A DNA stretch of 64,000 bases from Suillus spraguei (lineage: Eukaryota; Basidiomycota; Agaricomycetes; Boletales; Suillaceae): contig JABCPU010000044.1 of NCBI GenBank assembly GCA_016800925.1, positions 1 through 64,000 of the forward strand. The letters are read 5' to 3'. Positions 12,234-26,600 of this stretch are shown one piece after another. Numbering within the stretch: the stretch's first letter is position 1; the number at the start of each line of letters is the position of its first letter. A model generated the notes under the pieces. That model was given only the letters and a program-made list of their open reading frames with translations. It had not been told where the DNA came from and did no database searches. A program made the position numbers and the translations under genes.

Positions 12234-12372
12234 TTCTTTACCACAGTATGTCGATCAATTAAAGGTCGTCTTCTGACATTACTATGTTACATTACAAGTG
12301 GGAATGTGTACGGTGATATTTAAAATAATTCGATAGCGAGTGGAAAAGAAACTGCGAGCAGTAAAAACACAT

Positions 12373-15300
12373 TTATGCATCATCATCTTCAGGTTCCGCA
12401 GTGACACCATCCTCATTCCAAACTTCAATGAACTAGACAACTGTCAGCCTTACGAGGGAAAAATGGAAGGAGACACACCGTCAGCCTATGAGCCATCAGG
12501 TCCTGCTCCCGGATAAGAGAAGTAGTGGCATAAGGGAGGCGGGTCCAGGTAATTGGAAGTTGGTGACGTCTGATAGCGGGTTTGTCACCGATAGCGTTCT
12601 TCTTACCAAGCACAAATTTGGAACATTTCCTGAAAGAAAAGTTAGTAGGATAGATGAACCTCTACTCAAAAGACCTACTCTTCTGAAAGTCCGTATAGAG
12701 ACTTGAGATGGGCTTTAAGAAGCATGACAATTCCGATGGTTATTGAGCTTCTCATGACAGCGACATCGATGTGAGACCCGAGTAGGGCAGAGGAAGATGG
12801 AGTATCTGGGGTTTCCTGATCAATCGAATGCGTAGGATCGGGCAGTGGTGGCTGGTGAGGTGCATTATGGGGGGTTGAGTGTCGTGCAGCTGCGCTAGGA
12901 GGTGAGAAGGCGAGAGAAGATCGATCACTTGCATGCCAGCGGTTGATAATACGGAAGTCAAGTATTTAATAACAGTTATGACTTCCTCCTGTGTTCTGTA
13001 GTCAAGGGAGGCAAAATTCTCCGCCATGTATCTTGCGAAATCAACATCATCCTATTTTCCTGTAAGCATCATGAAATAACATAGCGCAGTATATTACCTG
13101 CGATGATTTCAAAGAAGGGTTAACATCAAAAGATTTTAGGAGAGCCCTTAGGAAGTCTTGACGAGAGGCTCTTTTCTCCCGCACGAGAGAATACCACCTC
13201 TGAAGCAATGCTGTTGGTTCTGCTTGCGTTCGATAACCTACACTATCATTCAAGACATGTCACAATAAACAGTAAAGATGCCATACCTTTGACGGCATCA
13301 ACAGAGATCTTTTTCTGGTAGTCGAACGACTGTCTTGCACTGATGATATATCGAGCATTCAACAAAGACGCGTGTTTGCTCCAGAGTATTGCGTGGAGTG
13401 CATTAGCCCGTGAGCTGATGGCGGCATTTGGACTAGTTTCCAATGCAACAATGACAGGGAAGGACTACCAAAAACTGTGGTCAATGAATTATTGTAGGAA
13501 GATCAAAACACACACTTGTAACGGATGGGCGAGACCCTGTTTGATAGTGAAGCTGAGAATATCAATGGCAACATTCTGGATCTGAGAATTTTGAGACAGG
13601 GCCGCATCCAGGATTGAAGATATGTATCGTTGAACAACGGCTGAGCTGACACTATATCTTTATTAGTAGATCCTTGCGAGGACGATTGTTTGACCTACCC
13701 GGAGTCAGCAAAACCATCCGTGTTTCCTACTAATTCCGCCATATCTACTACTCCGCCTTGCTTGCCTTTGGTGCCTCCTGCGGACAATAAGCATAATGCA
13801 AAGACACAAAATACGGCCCTAACCTTTCTGCTCCTCATGGTGTTTCATCGATTCGGACACTAAGAAGTCGTGCATGATTCGCAAAAGCCGCCCGCGACTT
13901 TCAAGATCAGAGGAGTGAAAAATGTCATCCATGATGGAAGCGGACCGGCCCAGCGTCATTAATGTTGGTTGCGCACGGAACAAGAAGCCTTGACGAAGAT
14001 GAGAAATCCACGAACCAGAGACAGCGATGAGACTTACCGAGACACTGAAGGATGCGCCCCTTTAGACCAACGTCGTTGTACTTCTCGTATAACTCCAGTA
14101 AACTCTTGTAAATGTGCTCGACGATGGGTCCCTAGAAGCAATGACGATGAGTCTGATGAGTCTGATAACGAAACTAAAAGACGTACGGGAGAGACAGAGT
14201 TCAAATCTGAAACGAAATCTTGAATCGATGTCAAACTACTGAAATTGTGGACAATTGCGGCAACTTTACCTGGATGATCATCGCGGAGGCGGTCAAAATC
14301 GCAGTGTTCACCGAGCAAAGCAACAATAAATATGAGAATGGATAATGTCCTGTTTTCAACTGCTGTCATTTGGGAAGAGGATGGGCGAGCGATGGCCTGT
14401 TGCAATCGAGCTAGAGTATGACGTGAGCATGAATTCATTCAAAAACAAACTCCTCATACCATTGCAAGACTTGACTAGAGCGACCAGACGGTTGAAATCG
14501 TGCGTGAGATGCTGTACTGCCCCGCACATGCAAGCCACACTTTCTTGTAGACTCTATAGTATGATTAGGTAAATAATCAATACCAACGACCAGGCAACTT
14601 ACCACAACTCCGCCGATGTGGGATGGTTTAACAATCATCGGCTGCAACACAAGCTGTAGTTCCTGACCGAACTTTACTGCAGTCTTGGGCATGTGGGGTA
14701 TTGATATACGGAAAATTTTGAGCAAATAATCGGAAACAGCAAGCTCTTCGGGCTGACGTGTATTTAGACATTTGTATGCTTATGATGGTGGATTCTTACC
14801 GAGGAAGGGTTCTTAAGATACGGCAGTAAAGTGGATGCGTTTGCTCCTGAAAGGACAGAGGGGTATGCTGTCGTGAATAGATATATGGTCCTCACACAGT
14901 TGTGCACGGTCTGCCAAAAGAATATGTGAACAATATTGGTACGATGAGCCATCTGCACTTACGAAACCCGGTAAGTCCGAGGCATCTACCAATCCATCAA
15001 TGAGCATCTCGCAAATTTCAGAGTAATTTCCTCGCAAATATGATACGTTAGCAGCTTCTTGACTGGATATTACTTTATGTAGCACATCCTCCAGCGGTGA
15101 TTGCCGATCCTTAAAGTTGGCTGATACGCCCATGATGACAGAGACCTTGGAGAGAAGTGGCCCCTTGTCTTGGCCGGGGCTAAACGACAGCATTGACCGG
15201 GCTTTAGGGACCCCACTCTGTGATGCAGTCTGGAACCATAATTCTTCGACCGTCTTGATGGCCAAATCTTTTACTGTATCATCCTCATCCAGCATGCGAA

Positions 15301-18300
15301 GGACCAACTTTGTCGCGATATCTATGCGTCGACAAAGATCCTCTGTGCCGGCGTAACACTGTTTAAGGAGTTTGATCACACGTTTCCGAACTCCAAGTCC
15401 GGTATCCTGAAAGAGTCAGTTAAATGAACCTCCAACCGATGAAATGCTCTTACTGCGATACGATCGGCAATTTTCGTGTAATAGTCCCCAACAACCTCTG
15501 GCGACTCTATCATATACTTCCCGATTAATTCTACAGCGGCGTCACGCACAGCTGGGGAACTATCGAGTAAATGACTTTCAATCGCCCGACGGACATTTGG
15601 CTTGTGGCTTGTCAGTAAGTTCAGATTTGATGAACTTGTTCACGCACTGCTGCTAAGATGCTGGAGTCACTGTTTACAATTTGCCCAAGTGCTCGTAATG
15701 CTTTTGTACGCATGAAAACAGCGGGTGCATCAAGTGCAAGCAGGACGACATTAAGAATTGGCCCGAAGGAATTTCTTAGCGTCTGAATAGTCCCGATCTC
15801 TTCAGCATAACGATCAACCTTATTTACTTCCTCTTGCGAGCTGCCAGAGTGTGTTAACTCAAGCGATTCAGAGGCAAGGTGGGATAGAAGCTTACCCGAC
15901 ATCAAAAAGATCATTTGACATATCCTTCCAAACCTCCCTGAGGGCGGACTTCAGCTTGGCATAAAGTTTGGACTGCAGACCCTCGCCCTCCTGAGCTGAG
16001 CTGCCAAGTTGTTTGAGTGCAACCGCTAATTCTTGACCCCAAGTAGCCGCCGTCAGATCATTAGCACTCTTTTGCATGTCAGCAGGAATGTAACTATATG
16101 ACAGAAATCGCTCACGTCATACGCCTGATCTTCAGAAGCTCTTTTATAAAGATGCGAAAATATTGACTGATGTCGAGAGATGAGTATGTCCAAGTGTTTG
16201 ACATTACCGGAAGAGATGACCTGCAAAATATGAGAAAATGGTTACTGATAAGACTTAGATCAAATACACACCTCATCAAGAGAGTGGAGACCATGCTTGT
16301 CATGGTCGTGTACTTTGACCTTCAAGGAACTTGAGCGTATCCGTGCGGCAATGACACCGAGGTGATCGAGTGCAATACTTTTTGCGGCGTTTGTGTCAGT
16401 CTGAATGCTCGTTTTCACGTCGTCTAGAGAAGAAACCTGTAACAACATTTAAGAGGGTTTCATAGTCAAGGGTGCAAAAACTTACCATGAATTTACAAAC
16501 AATGCTGAGTAAGAAACTCGCAGCCGGCCATTCTGGCCAATACAGGACAACGAGAAGGTCGGAAATAAGGTTGTCAAAAATGGTTCGGTATTCGGCCTCG
16601 TTGGAATTCTTCGTCGATTTCCCTTTTCCAGATCTAGCGAATGGTTTTATCAACGCCGAAGTCAATAGCATCTTGCTCACCTCTGTGTCAGATATACGAT
16701 TATCGTCTTTGCAGCATTCATGGCGGACTCTAACCCTGTTATATAAAGCTGTATCTCCTACACGAGCGGTTAGGTACGAGATACTGCTATCATCGGCACT
16801 GACCTCCGCGTCCAATTCATCCATCAAAGGTTCAGCTGACCTCTCATTGGCCATACTGTCCTGTCGACGAAGAGCTTGGCGACTCTGACGACGTTTGGCA
16901 ATCTTGCGTGCTGCAACACGGACATCATGGGCAGACGTTTGTACGAGCTGAAACAGAAGTGCAGAGACTGTCCGAATGGAACGGCCATCGCGTAAGCTGA
17001 ACATGGCATGTCAACGTCACTCGCACTCAATATCTACAAGTCTTCGCTGACCGAAACTGCCCAGTCTTTTTATGACTGTTAGAAAGCTTGATGAGTGACG
17101 ACAGAATTTCTTCTATGATCCATGATCGCTGCTCCTCGTGATTGGCAAAGATCTAGGCGAACAATAAGTGATGGTTTCAAACACGAATAACCAGCGTACA
17201 CTTCGAATTACTGAGAGTGCGTCCAACCGAAGACCTCTCATAGCGCTATTGCCAAGTGTATTCAATACAACATTATCTTTCTTGCTCTTGACATCCCCTT
17301 CGCCTGATTCCACTACAAAGAATGGCCCGATTGCGATATACACGGTCTGAATGATGATTGTGTCTGACATCACCATGTTTTCACCAGAGAACAATATGTT
17401 GATGCGCGGAAGTACAGCTGAGACCGCCTGGAAAAGTTCGCTGAGCAACCGTCGGAGATCACCAGAGTGTGCATGAGTGTTGCTGTGAATACATTGGAGT
17501 TGTGGTGATGACGATCCACTGACGCCTGCAGCCTCGACAAATGGGAATAGAATCATCGTTAGCTGGTTCTTGACTGTGCTCAAACAAGCAGTTATGAGCT
17601 CCTCAGAGTAAAGCTGTATTGTGAAGTTGACAGCAAGGAGAAATTGTCAAGGAGTCAGATCAACCTTGAAAATTGACCAGAAAAGCAAACCTGTTTAGTC
17701 AGGCCTTCTCCGCTTAATAACACCACACAACATTCCACAGCGAAGATACTATCGCGCGCAGCTTCTAGCTGTTTTGACAAATCGTAGAGATGCGCTTCTG
17801 TCAGCTCTTGATGTATGTCAGCATTATCTACCTCTAATTCGTGTGTATCTTCCTCTGGGACGTTAAGTGAGGCGGAACCTTTGGCATCCCGATCTTGGTG
17901 GACCACTCTTTGCGCTCTCGGACTCTTCTTCGGTTTTCGTGGCGATGCGTTTTTATCTGCATGAGGGACATGTACAGAAGCACGCAAGGGATCAAGAGCT
18001 TCACCAGCTTTGATGCTGCGCTCCAGAATTTTCAGTAGTCTTGCAAGGACAGTGTTGTCGAGGTCGCCTAGCACCTTCCTCACTTTCGGGGTGTCTATGC
18101 TATCGCGGACAGACCGTCTAGATCGTTTTGTAGGTCGAGCGAGCTGACTGAGATATTTCGTCAGCTTCTTGATTACATTGGCTTGCAAGTGAGGGTGAGA
18201 GCAATCTGTGGTGAGTGCAGAAAAAAAATCTTTCGGAAGCTCCGACACGTCGATGTCCACGGCCAGTGAATCTTCAGCCTCAAATATGTCCTCGATAAGC

Positions 18301-19751
18301 GCGGAGAGTTTCTCGAGAGGTGCTAAGGGAGGATCAATGATCAATGAAGTATTAATGAAAGAGTTTTTTCACCTCGTTCATCTCTATCACCCGTACGACG
18401 TGCAGACAACTTCGCACTAGCGTGGATACCAAGCTTGTACCGGATATCATCCTCTTCAGATCCAGATGCATCAAAATCATCTGCAGAAGTTGACATGGAC
18501 GTTGGCAGAGGCCGCTTCTTCGAAGGAGTCCTCCATGCACTTGGTAAAGGAGGTACCTCTACATACGCCATTACCTGACGCGGTGTAGTTCTTGACGAGG
18601 GTGTACTAGTTTGTAAGGGGTGAAACTGAGTATTCAACTCTTCCTGGCATTCTGACGGTACAGTGTGTACACGCTTCAGGGGAGAACCTTTATCTTCACC
18701 AACATATTTGCGCTTCTGAGGAGTCACACTATTTTCTGCAAGTGCCAACGGGACGGGAGGGCGAGGAAGACGAGGAGTAGAGCGCGGATTTAATTGTGTG
18801 GATGTAGGGGTGCTCGGGTGAACGTGAATCGGCAGGGATCGAACAGTTGACTCTACGATTAAATGAGAGTTGGATTGCACAAATTGAGGAGCCACAGGCT
18901 GAGATGGAGGTTGGGTAGAATGTCGCGGTTCGTCTCCTTTAATGTCACGTTCAGGTTTCGGCTCGGTGTCTCGATTCCTCTGAGCAATGAAACTGTTGAA
19001 TGCTGCAACAGGCTCTTTACGCCGGTGAACGGGTTCGGTTGGTGGTTTGGGTTGGTTAGGATACGTTAGCGGATGTCCTAATGCGAACGCAAGAGAAGAT
19101 GACGTGCTCCGAATGCCAGGCAGAGGTGGGGTAGGGTATGCGGCAGGAGGGTTCATGCGTTGAATCAGCGACTGAGCAAATGTAAGAGGATGATACGTTG
19201 ACTGAGGCTGAGATTGTAGCCACGGAGATGCAAACTGAGAAGAAGCGAATCTGTATCTAGAAATGTTACTATAAGGTATCGCGCCGGTTGCAACACTTTT
19301 AACGTACGAGCCGGCTTGGGACAGTAGCCTCACGGAGTCGTCCCTTGTATTGTGCCAGTAACGCGAATCACCTGTGGGCATTGGAGTAGTTGAAATGTAG
19401 GAGAGTTCATGGGAGTATTCTGAGAGCGGAGAAGGTGCTGGAGCTGGCTGGTATTGCGACCCAGTGTTATATTCGAGATAGGTCCGTTGCAAGTAGGTGG
19501 GACTGGGTGCAGATACAGATAAATGATTCATGTGTCTTGCCACTAGATAAATTGTTAAACGCGCCTGACGTGTCAAAACGTATAAAAATCTAACCGTGCG
19601 TCGAAGGCGTCGCAGAAGCCGTTGGGTACGCGGCAAAGAGCCTGTGAGCTTCGTAGGTCGAGTTGGGAGTATGGTCATGTGCTACAGGATCTGGCGAAAG
19701 CTGGCTGCGGGTGTCGTGACCAGCTTTCTGCTGCCAATGATGGCCGTTCAT
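12373..19751 (-). CDS. SCC2: Cohesin loading factor Scc2/Nipbl/Mis4
   Basis: Large HEAT-repeat protein that with Scc4 loads cohesin on chromatin. Start ATG at 19,751 ([13 protein letters not shown]). A 157-nt exon 1 (19,595-19,751) and 52-nt intron (19,543-19,594) lead to a long exon rich in Pro/Ser/Thr, the usual disordered N-terminus. The next intron (about 18,310-18,357) joins DERA to [13 protein letters not shown]. Diagnostic family segments are [19 protein letters not shown] with [18 protein letters not shown] near 17,150-16,930, and the C-terminus [22 protein letters not shown] with [16 protein letters not shown]. The last intron is 12,433-12,478, the last exon 12,373-12,432, and the stop TAA 12,373-12,375. 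The coding sequence is split by more than ten short introns that I did not all place. Size (roughly 2,000 residues) fits the family. It lies head-to-tail behind BMS1 (192 bp). Confidence 0.93.
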
Positions 19752-19942
19752 GATGAACGAGCTGATTAAAAGACGGCTGCGAACAGGAGCAGAGCCTCGT
19801 GCCAGTGGCCTTCCGCGGAAGACTGACCAGTGATTTCGCGTGTGACGTGTTTTTGGTCACCGTCACAGCTCAAATAATGGAATAGCACAATGACTACCAA
19901 TACGCATACATGGACTGTGTATTGTATGCCACTCGAGTGAAC

Positions 19943-22016
19943 TCAAGTCTTTCTCCGTTTCCTTGATCTCCCTTCCTCAACATCAGCTTCCCTCTTGCTC
20001 TTCATCCCTGCAACTCTCATATATACCTTCCTCTTCTCCCTCTCCTTTTCTGCATCCTCAGCCTCGTCCTTTTGGACTTTCTTGCGATGCGTCTCCTTGC
20101 GCTCTTGTTGCTTTTCACGACGTCGTACTACCTGATCCCTGCGCAGCGCTCGAATCTGTTGAAGTAGTGCGATCGCTTTCTTCTCCTCAGGCTCTAGTAC
20201 GACAGCACGCTTTTGCATGTAGGTCTGCTTGCTCTGAGGCTTCATAAGCTTGGGTTTGGAGGCATACGGAAGTGCAGCTTGTAGCTTCTTCGGGACTTTG
20301 AGCGTGTTGAATCGTCGGGCAGGGCGTTCTATCGGCTTGTAGGTGGAGTTGGTGACCAGTGGAGTTTTCAGCCCTTCATCTCGTCTAATCTGACCCGTTA
20401 AGCGCATGCCAGACCAGCGTGACTTGTCGGACAGCAGGAGAGAAGTGACAGGGTTGTAGAATCTGCGAGGCTGGATAGAATACCACGCTCTTAGAAAAAT
20501 GATATCTAGGCTCCCAATTCAAAGTGAATCCAGTCCAAGTCAGAGTCCACTCACCGCTCATCAGCACTTTGTCTTCAAATGTTGCACGGAAGGCACCCTC
20601 CGGCTTGTTCAGCGCTTTCTTTACCTGACCCCTGATGCCAGACACCGTTCGGATGCTTGCACCTTCAAACTTCGCTACCTCAAGAGCGCTAGTGAACATG
20701 TCCCTGATGAACGCTGTATTCTTGAAAATCTTGAATGGTACACCCGTAAGCTTCAACTTCTTCACGATTTTGGTCGACCGGTCAATGTCCAACACCACCC
20801 CAGTCGCGCTCACTCTGAATGCAACGGTCTCCCCTGAAAGCGCATTGAATGCACAAAAACTTGTGTTCGGGAGGGAGACTGGGCCATAGAACGACGCGTA
20901 GCAATGCATATGCTCTGGCGTATATTTCAACATGCGCATCCTGATGGAATGGTCGTCAAGTGAATATATGGGGACACTCTGGAAGCGCCTCCAGCCGAGG
21001 GAAAAGATAAGCGGGTCATTCGTTTTCAATGTGCGTGCAAACCAGCGGTGGCGCTTGATACGAACTTGGATGTATCCCATACGCTCCTCTGCAGCTAGCA
21101 GCCCGCCGATGATGATAGGGTAGCGTGGGTCGAAGTGTTCAATGAATTCGCAAGGAACTAGTGCGAGTTCTATGCGCACATATGTTCCAGGCCGATAACC
21201 CTCGACAATGGCACGAACCCCAGCGTCAATGCCCTCGAATTCAGTGGGAGTAAGCTGGGCTTTCCTAGCTTCTGGGTCGCCAAAGTCACCGCCTTCCATA
21301 TTTTCGTGGCCATTCGGCCCCTGGTCTGCCTCACCGCTGTCATGATCCCCTGTGATGAATAACGTCCTTAGAGAATCCAGAACTTCTTTATCTTCCCACT
21401 CCTTCAGTGCACCAGGAGATAGCACCTCTTTTGTCATGTCCAAGTTATCTTGGTTCGTAGCACTGGAGTTATTGACCCGGAAGAAGTCGTCATCTATTTC
21501 GTCTGGTTCGACCCCAGTTGTGTCGGCGTCTTTGGCAATCTGTTCCGGACTGAGCGAACTGGAATAAATCATTGCAACCCAGTCTTTACGCCACCTCCGA
21601 CGGTTGAGCTCCTCGAATGCAGCGCTTGCTTTCGCAGCCAGTCCAGATTTCCACGCTGGTATATCATCTTCATTGTCTTCATCGAACTCTTCCTCGTCAT
21701 CGCTCAAAATATCCTTTTCATCGCCAGCATACATGATTTCACCCGCTCTGTCAGTGTCTCCATCCTCGGACAACCCAAGTTCGGAGTCAGAGTCAGCAAA
21801 AGCAACATCTCCTCCCTCTTTCTTCCTGGAAAAACCATGCATGGAGCGCACGACCGTGCGTGCACCGTGACGGCCCGTATTTGAAGGGCCAATGCGAGGC
21901 TGCTCGTCTTCCGAGAACACCTCATCTCCCTCCTCAAACTCACTGTCACCCTCTGAGGTATCCTCATCCTCATCCTCTTCTTCCTCCACGTCATCGTCCT
22001 CGTCGTCATCACCACC

Positions 22017-22050
<34 letters not shown>

Positions 22051-23456
22051 TCATCATCGGAGTGGCTGTTTTCTCTATTACATTGTTGGGCATCAATGGT
22101 CAATGGGTTTGTCGAAGAACCAAAAAGGCGGATATTGCTCCGGGCCACTGTCTCTTCAAGCGTCTCATCGACATCTTGCAGGTCAATGACCATTCGCTCA
22201 CCCTCACCATGAGGAACTGCTCACAAGAATTAACAACGTGCGATCGAATAACAATAACGTTTCTCACCATCGGTGGCTCCTCTTGTAAAGTTACCGGGGA
22301 CGTTAATCCACACAGCGTCCTTGTCGTACATGACGCCACCAACATCGCTCATGGGTGCATGCACAAGAAGTTTCTTCTTTTCGCTCAACTTTCTTCGCTT
22401 CTCAGAATCCGCATTTGGCAAGGGACATGGGTCGCCGAGCTTCGTCACCGTTTTGATGTCTATGTCGCCTACACCAGGGATATGCACCTTAGTGCTTTGC
22501 CGCAAATTTGTCCCTCGCAAGTAACCATATAAGGTTACAGTGCGATCGCACCGACCTTTTGAGGTTCTTATTTCCTCGCGCGGCGTCAAGTCTTCTATTC
22601 TGTCTGCGAGGAGGTATGGGTGAGTATTCCTGAAGATCAGGGGTCGGAACTTCATGACGCTGATGAAACGGGAAAGATTGAGGATCTCGGTGTCGGGATA
22701 ACGACCGTTGAGAACACCAGAGAGATAGAAAAGTTTTGCGCCTTGATATATCTCGTTCCAGAAGCGCCTCTTGAGTAGCTTTTTGGTAGCCCTGAGGGTG
22801 GCTTGTTTTTTAATGAGGTCTAGATGAGTAAGGATGCCGATGACTTTTGGAAAACCATGAGCTTGGAGGATATTGAGAAACTCAAATGTTTCCTGGCATA
22901 GATCAAAGATAGTTATCAGAAGAATTTTTCAGCAAACACAAACGTACCATTTCAAAGCCGTAAGAACCATCAATCATCAGAAGAACAAGGTCTGCGACCT
23001 TGCCGATGTCGATCATAGAATTGAGGTCGCTATTACACTCGATAAATGTGAGTCTCCTCTTCTTTCCAGCAACTATAGTTATCGGACCCTTGGCTTCAGA
23101 TAACGTCTGCTTCGCGTATCTCCTGACGAGGCTTTTGAGCAGAGTGGTCTTGCCTACACCTGGAGGCCCGACGATTGCGATGATGACTGGTGGGGGTTCA
23201 TCATCAGGTGTCCGGTTTACAAGAGGAACATGAAGACGAGCTTCATCGCGCTCGACGTTTCTCCGCGCCTGACGATCGGCACGTCGCCCAGATTTTGGTG
23301 CAAATGCCTAAGAGTGTGTCAACAAGGAAATGCTAGAGAGCAGTTCGCAGAAAATACTTTTTCATTGAAACCTGTCTTTTGTTTTCCCTTGCCTTTCTTT
23401 TCAGCCTTTGAGCCAGACTGAGCTGGACGATGAGGTTTATGAGCTTGTGTTTCCAT
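19943..23456 (-). CDS. BMS1: Ribosome biogenesis GTPase Bms1
   Basis: Essential nucleolar GTPase of the small-subunit processome, partner of Rcl1. Five exons (23,358-23,456; 22,948-23,307; 22,268-22,892; 20,555-22,216; 19,943-20,505) total 3,309 nt, or 1,102 residues, close to the family length. N-terminal [17 protein letters not shown] is followed by the P-loop [14 protein letters not shown], the switch segment [20 protein letters not shown] and the G4 motif THLDLIKK. A long acidic tract (Asp9, Gly7, Glu-rich; about 22,060-21,900) includes GAT and GGT triplet runs. The C-terminal Bms1/Tsr1 domain carries [27 protein letters not shown], and [21 protein letters not shown] across the last intron (20,506-20,554). 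The basic tail ends SRKRRKT. It is intact. It shares a 222-bp divergent upstream region with the Cep57-like gene. Confidence 0.95.
21900..22065 (-). repeat. Acidic low-complexity triplet repeats inside BMS1
   Basis: Runs of CAT/ATC and ACC/CCA triplets on the plus strand encode poly-Asp, poly-Gly and Glu/Asp-rich segments of Bms1. The reverse frames give spurious poly-His and poly-Ser ORFs. Length is likely to vary between strains. Confidence 0.85.
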
Positions 23457-23678
23457 CGGGTACCACTAAAAACTGTGGTACATCATGACACACGGAAGTT
23501 ATGCTCGCTCACGTGACTGGCGCGTCGTGTTGTTTTTTTGTGTGGATTCGGTGTGGACCGTGTCTCAATTGTCGCATTGAGTTCGACCGTGACTTCATTC
23601 AATCTCATCCTTCATATAGTTTTTCATCTTTAATCTCATTTTTTTTCTTATTTCTATACAACCATCACTGCGAAATCG
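23457..23678. promoter_or_regulatory. Bidirectional upstream region of BMS1 and the Cep57-like gene
   Basis: 222 bp between two divergent start codons. A T-rich tract (ATTTTTTTTCTTATTTC) sits about 30 bp before the plus-strand ATG, a common fungal transcription-start context. No TATA box is obvious. Shared regulation of the two genes is inference from the arrangement. Confidence 0.45.
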
Positions 23679-26600
23679 ATGGCGCGACGTCCATCGACTA
23701 CGTTCGAATTTTCTATTCCTGGTGACGAGCTTGAACAACATCGCATTCAGCTCGAACAGCAGATACAAAACACTGATTTATCATTGCATCTCTCATCGTC
23801 ACAAGGGGACGAAGACAGCGTTGAATATCCGAGGCACAATTCTAATCATTCCCTGGGCTTTGCATCATTTGAACAACCCAGTCAGCACTTTGACTACGAT
23901 GCTCCCAGTGGCTTACATGCGTGGTCCACGCATGAAGATGAAGGCGCCAATCCTTATGCCGGTGAGACTGTTTCCACAATCGGCCACCATGCGAGCGCTG
24001 TCACAATCGGCGCAGGCCTCGGTGGGCCAGGTCAACGGAGGGAAATCAGTCTCAGTGGTGCTGAATATGACCCAGATCGCCCACTGCAAGATATGATTGC
24101 TGGTATGGACAGCCGCATCAGCATCTTGGAGCCTCACTCTAAGTCAAGACAAACGGTGTGATCCATCAGGCTTGTTTTTCCTACATCTACTAATATGCCC
24201 TCTAGCCGTGCTCTCGTGAGGCCCTCGATGCGTCAGACGAGTACGACCTGTCTCAGGTCTCCCACCCTGCAGCACTTGCTGCAAGACTCCGTTCTCCACC
24301 TCTCGAACCTGAGTTGGCTGAGTCAGAAGCAGATCACTCCCTTAATATCTCCCGCCGTAAACTCTCCGACAATTTGCAGCGTGTCGGCTTCTCTCCTCGA
24401 CGGCCGCGCAATTTGCAAAGAACTACTGCGTCGCAACAGTCTCCTTCTCGAGCTCATTCGTATGTGCATGGAGCACCGGATCTTCAACATATTCATATTC
24501 CATCCTATTCCCGAAAAGCAACAACTCCCAAAGCGCGCAAGGCCTCTCATTCTGTGTCTTTCGATGTCGATGCGACACCCGTGCGGCGACATGTATCTCA
24601 GCCGCAGGTAAATATTCAGCCACCCACACCATCTGCATCTAGCTCCAAATTCACTCGTCTGGCGAGAGGCCTTGCGAAGGATGTGCATGAAGCGCAGGCC
24701 GAAGACGCTGAATTGTTCCAGAACAAATCACAGACTACTACTATCCCTCGTGCGGCACCTGTGGGTTCTCGTCGTGCCTCCACGAAGCATCACGACGTGA
24801 AACAACCCCTTCATGATGTCGTCGATCACAGTGCCGTTGATGTTAATGTAGAGAGCGCCCAAACAAGTCGGTCATTTAGGAAAGCTAGCAAAGGACGAGT
24901 AAATCTCCCAGACCTGACTGGCCTTACGAGTGCAGTTGTTTCTCCTGCGAAGACCAACCTTGAACGCTATGGTATCAAGACCGCTGGATCATCGAAAGAA
25001 GTTGAATGTCAGTAATTCTTTCCGATTTATTTCAAGGATCTCAACTGCTGTACAGCCCGTCTCATAGCGTCACTTAACGCCCTTCATGCAAAGCTCGCTC
25101 ATCTCGAGACGGAAAACAGCATCGCTCGCCGCCGTGTCCGGGAACTCGAGTATGAGCTCCAACAATGCAGACGTGACGTCGCCCGAGAACGTTCGAGAAT
25201 CATAGAACAAGACGCGGGCGAGTCATCGTGGACAAGGAGCAAAGATGAGCGACGAGAGAGAGAGGAAGGGCAATCAAAGTATTTCGAGGTCGTGGAGGAA
25301 AAGAAAGGTTGGTTATAACCATCTTTTGGATGAATCTCATGTGACCTGCTCGTACAGCGCTTGAGTCCTTGATATCTACCCTCCGCTCACATCTCACCCG
25401 TGTCACCACAGACTTGACAGCACAGCAGCAGCTCCTGGAGGACCTTAAGAGGCTCAGGGAGGACGACGCAAAGATGCTCGCTGATAAAACAGATGAAATC
25501 GGCGCCCTTCGGCTCGAAGTTGAAAGGCTTGCGGGTGAGATTGAAGTACTCAGGAATGTGGTAGAAGAAGGCCTTAATGAAAGAAGAATGGCGAGGGAAC
25601 AGCAGTCACAACTCGTGGAAGAGGAAGACGAGGTCCCTGTGCCGGACCAGTCACATAAGGAGCCGGAGCCGGTGATGACTCGTGCTGATTTTCAGTCAAC
25701 AAGAAGGTTTGTTGACGTGGACGAACTTACGCGGATATCGGAAGACCTAGAGGAACGAAGATCTGAGCGATCTTCTTGTGGAAGCCCATCCCTGTCGTCA
25801 CGACATAGCTCGCGCTCGCACCCAGGTGACATGACTCGACTCACTGGCTCCGAAGACAGCAGGCGTTACACTACTCGAAGGGAGCCTTCGGGGGATAATG
25901 ATGTTGCCCCATTAACTCGGATATCAGAAGACCTCGAAGAACAGCCGTCCGAGAGATCCTCTGGTGGAAGTGCTTCCCCGTCGTTGCGCCATGGCTCACG
26001 TCCAGGTGACATGACGCACGCTCGGGACACTGAATCCGAAGACGGGAGGCGGCCTGCGACCGGGAGGGAGACTTTGAAGGATGATGAAGCTGCCCCCTTC
26101 CCTCGTATTCGCTCAGGTCGCCTTGAGAACTTATTCTTCTCTGCACCGAAACACAACTCTGGGACATGCACTCGGTGTAATCACCGTTCGGCACGCACCG
26201 GTAGTTATGGCCACACGAAAGCAACACGCCCAAGTCAGGGACGGTCCCTACCCTTGAATGATCAGGGCCCTAACGCACAAGTCAAAAACAATCCTCTCGC
26301 GCCCCGAGTCGATACCTTTGAAGATGGTGTCGATTCGTACGAAGCCATCTTCCAGGGCGACAAATTACCACCACAGACTGTGCTCGTCAGGGTACTACGA
26401 GAACTCGAGGAAGAATTTACACATCACAAAGGGTTTGAAATTTACCGTGACATATATTGTTTGCGCGCTCATATATATATATTCTATTTAGGATTTATAG
26501 CGAGCTGGCGGACGAATACAAGGGTATGGACTCGATGGTGCAAGCAGCGAGGCGACGTATTGTGGCTGACCATCTTCGAGATATCATTGATTTAATCGAG

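Noticed and set aside
19675..19866. Alternative upstream exon for SCC2 starting MTVTKNTSH
   Set aside because: It would overlap the intergenic region in another frame. The ATG at 19,751 splices cleanly to the conserved downstream frame.
21860..22212. Poly-His and poly-Ser plus-strand ORFs
   Set aside because: Antisense of the acidic Bms1 tract.
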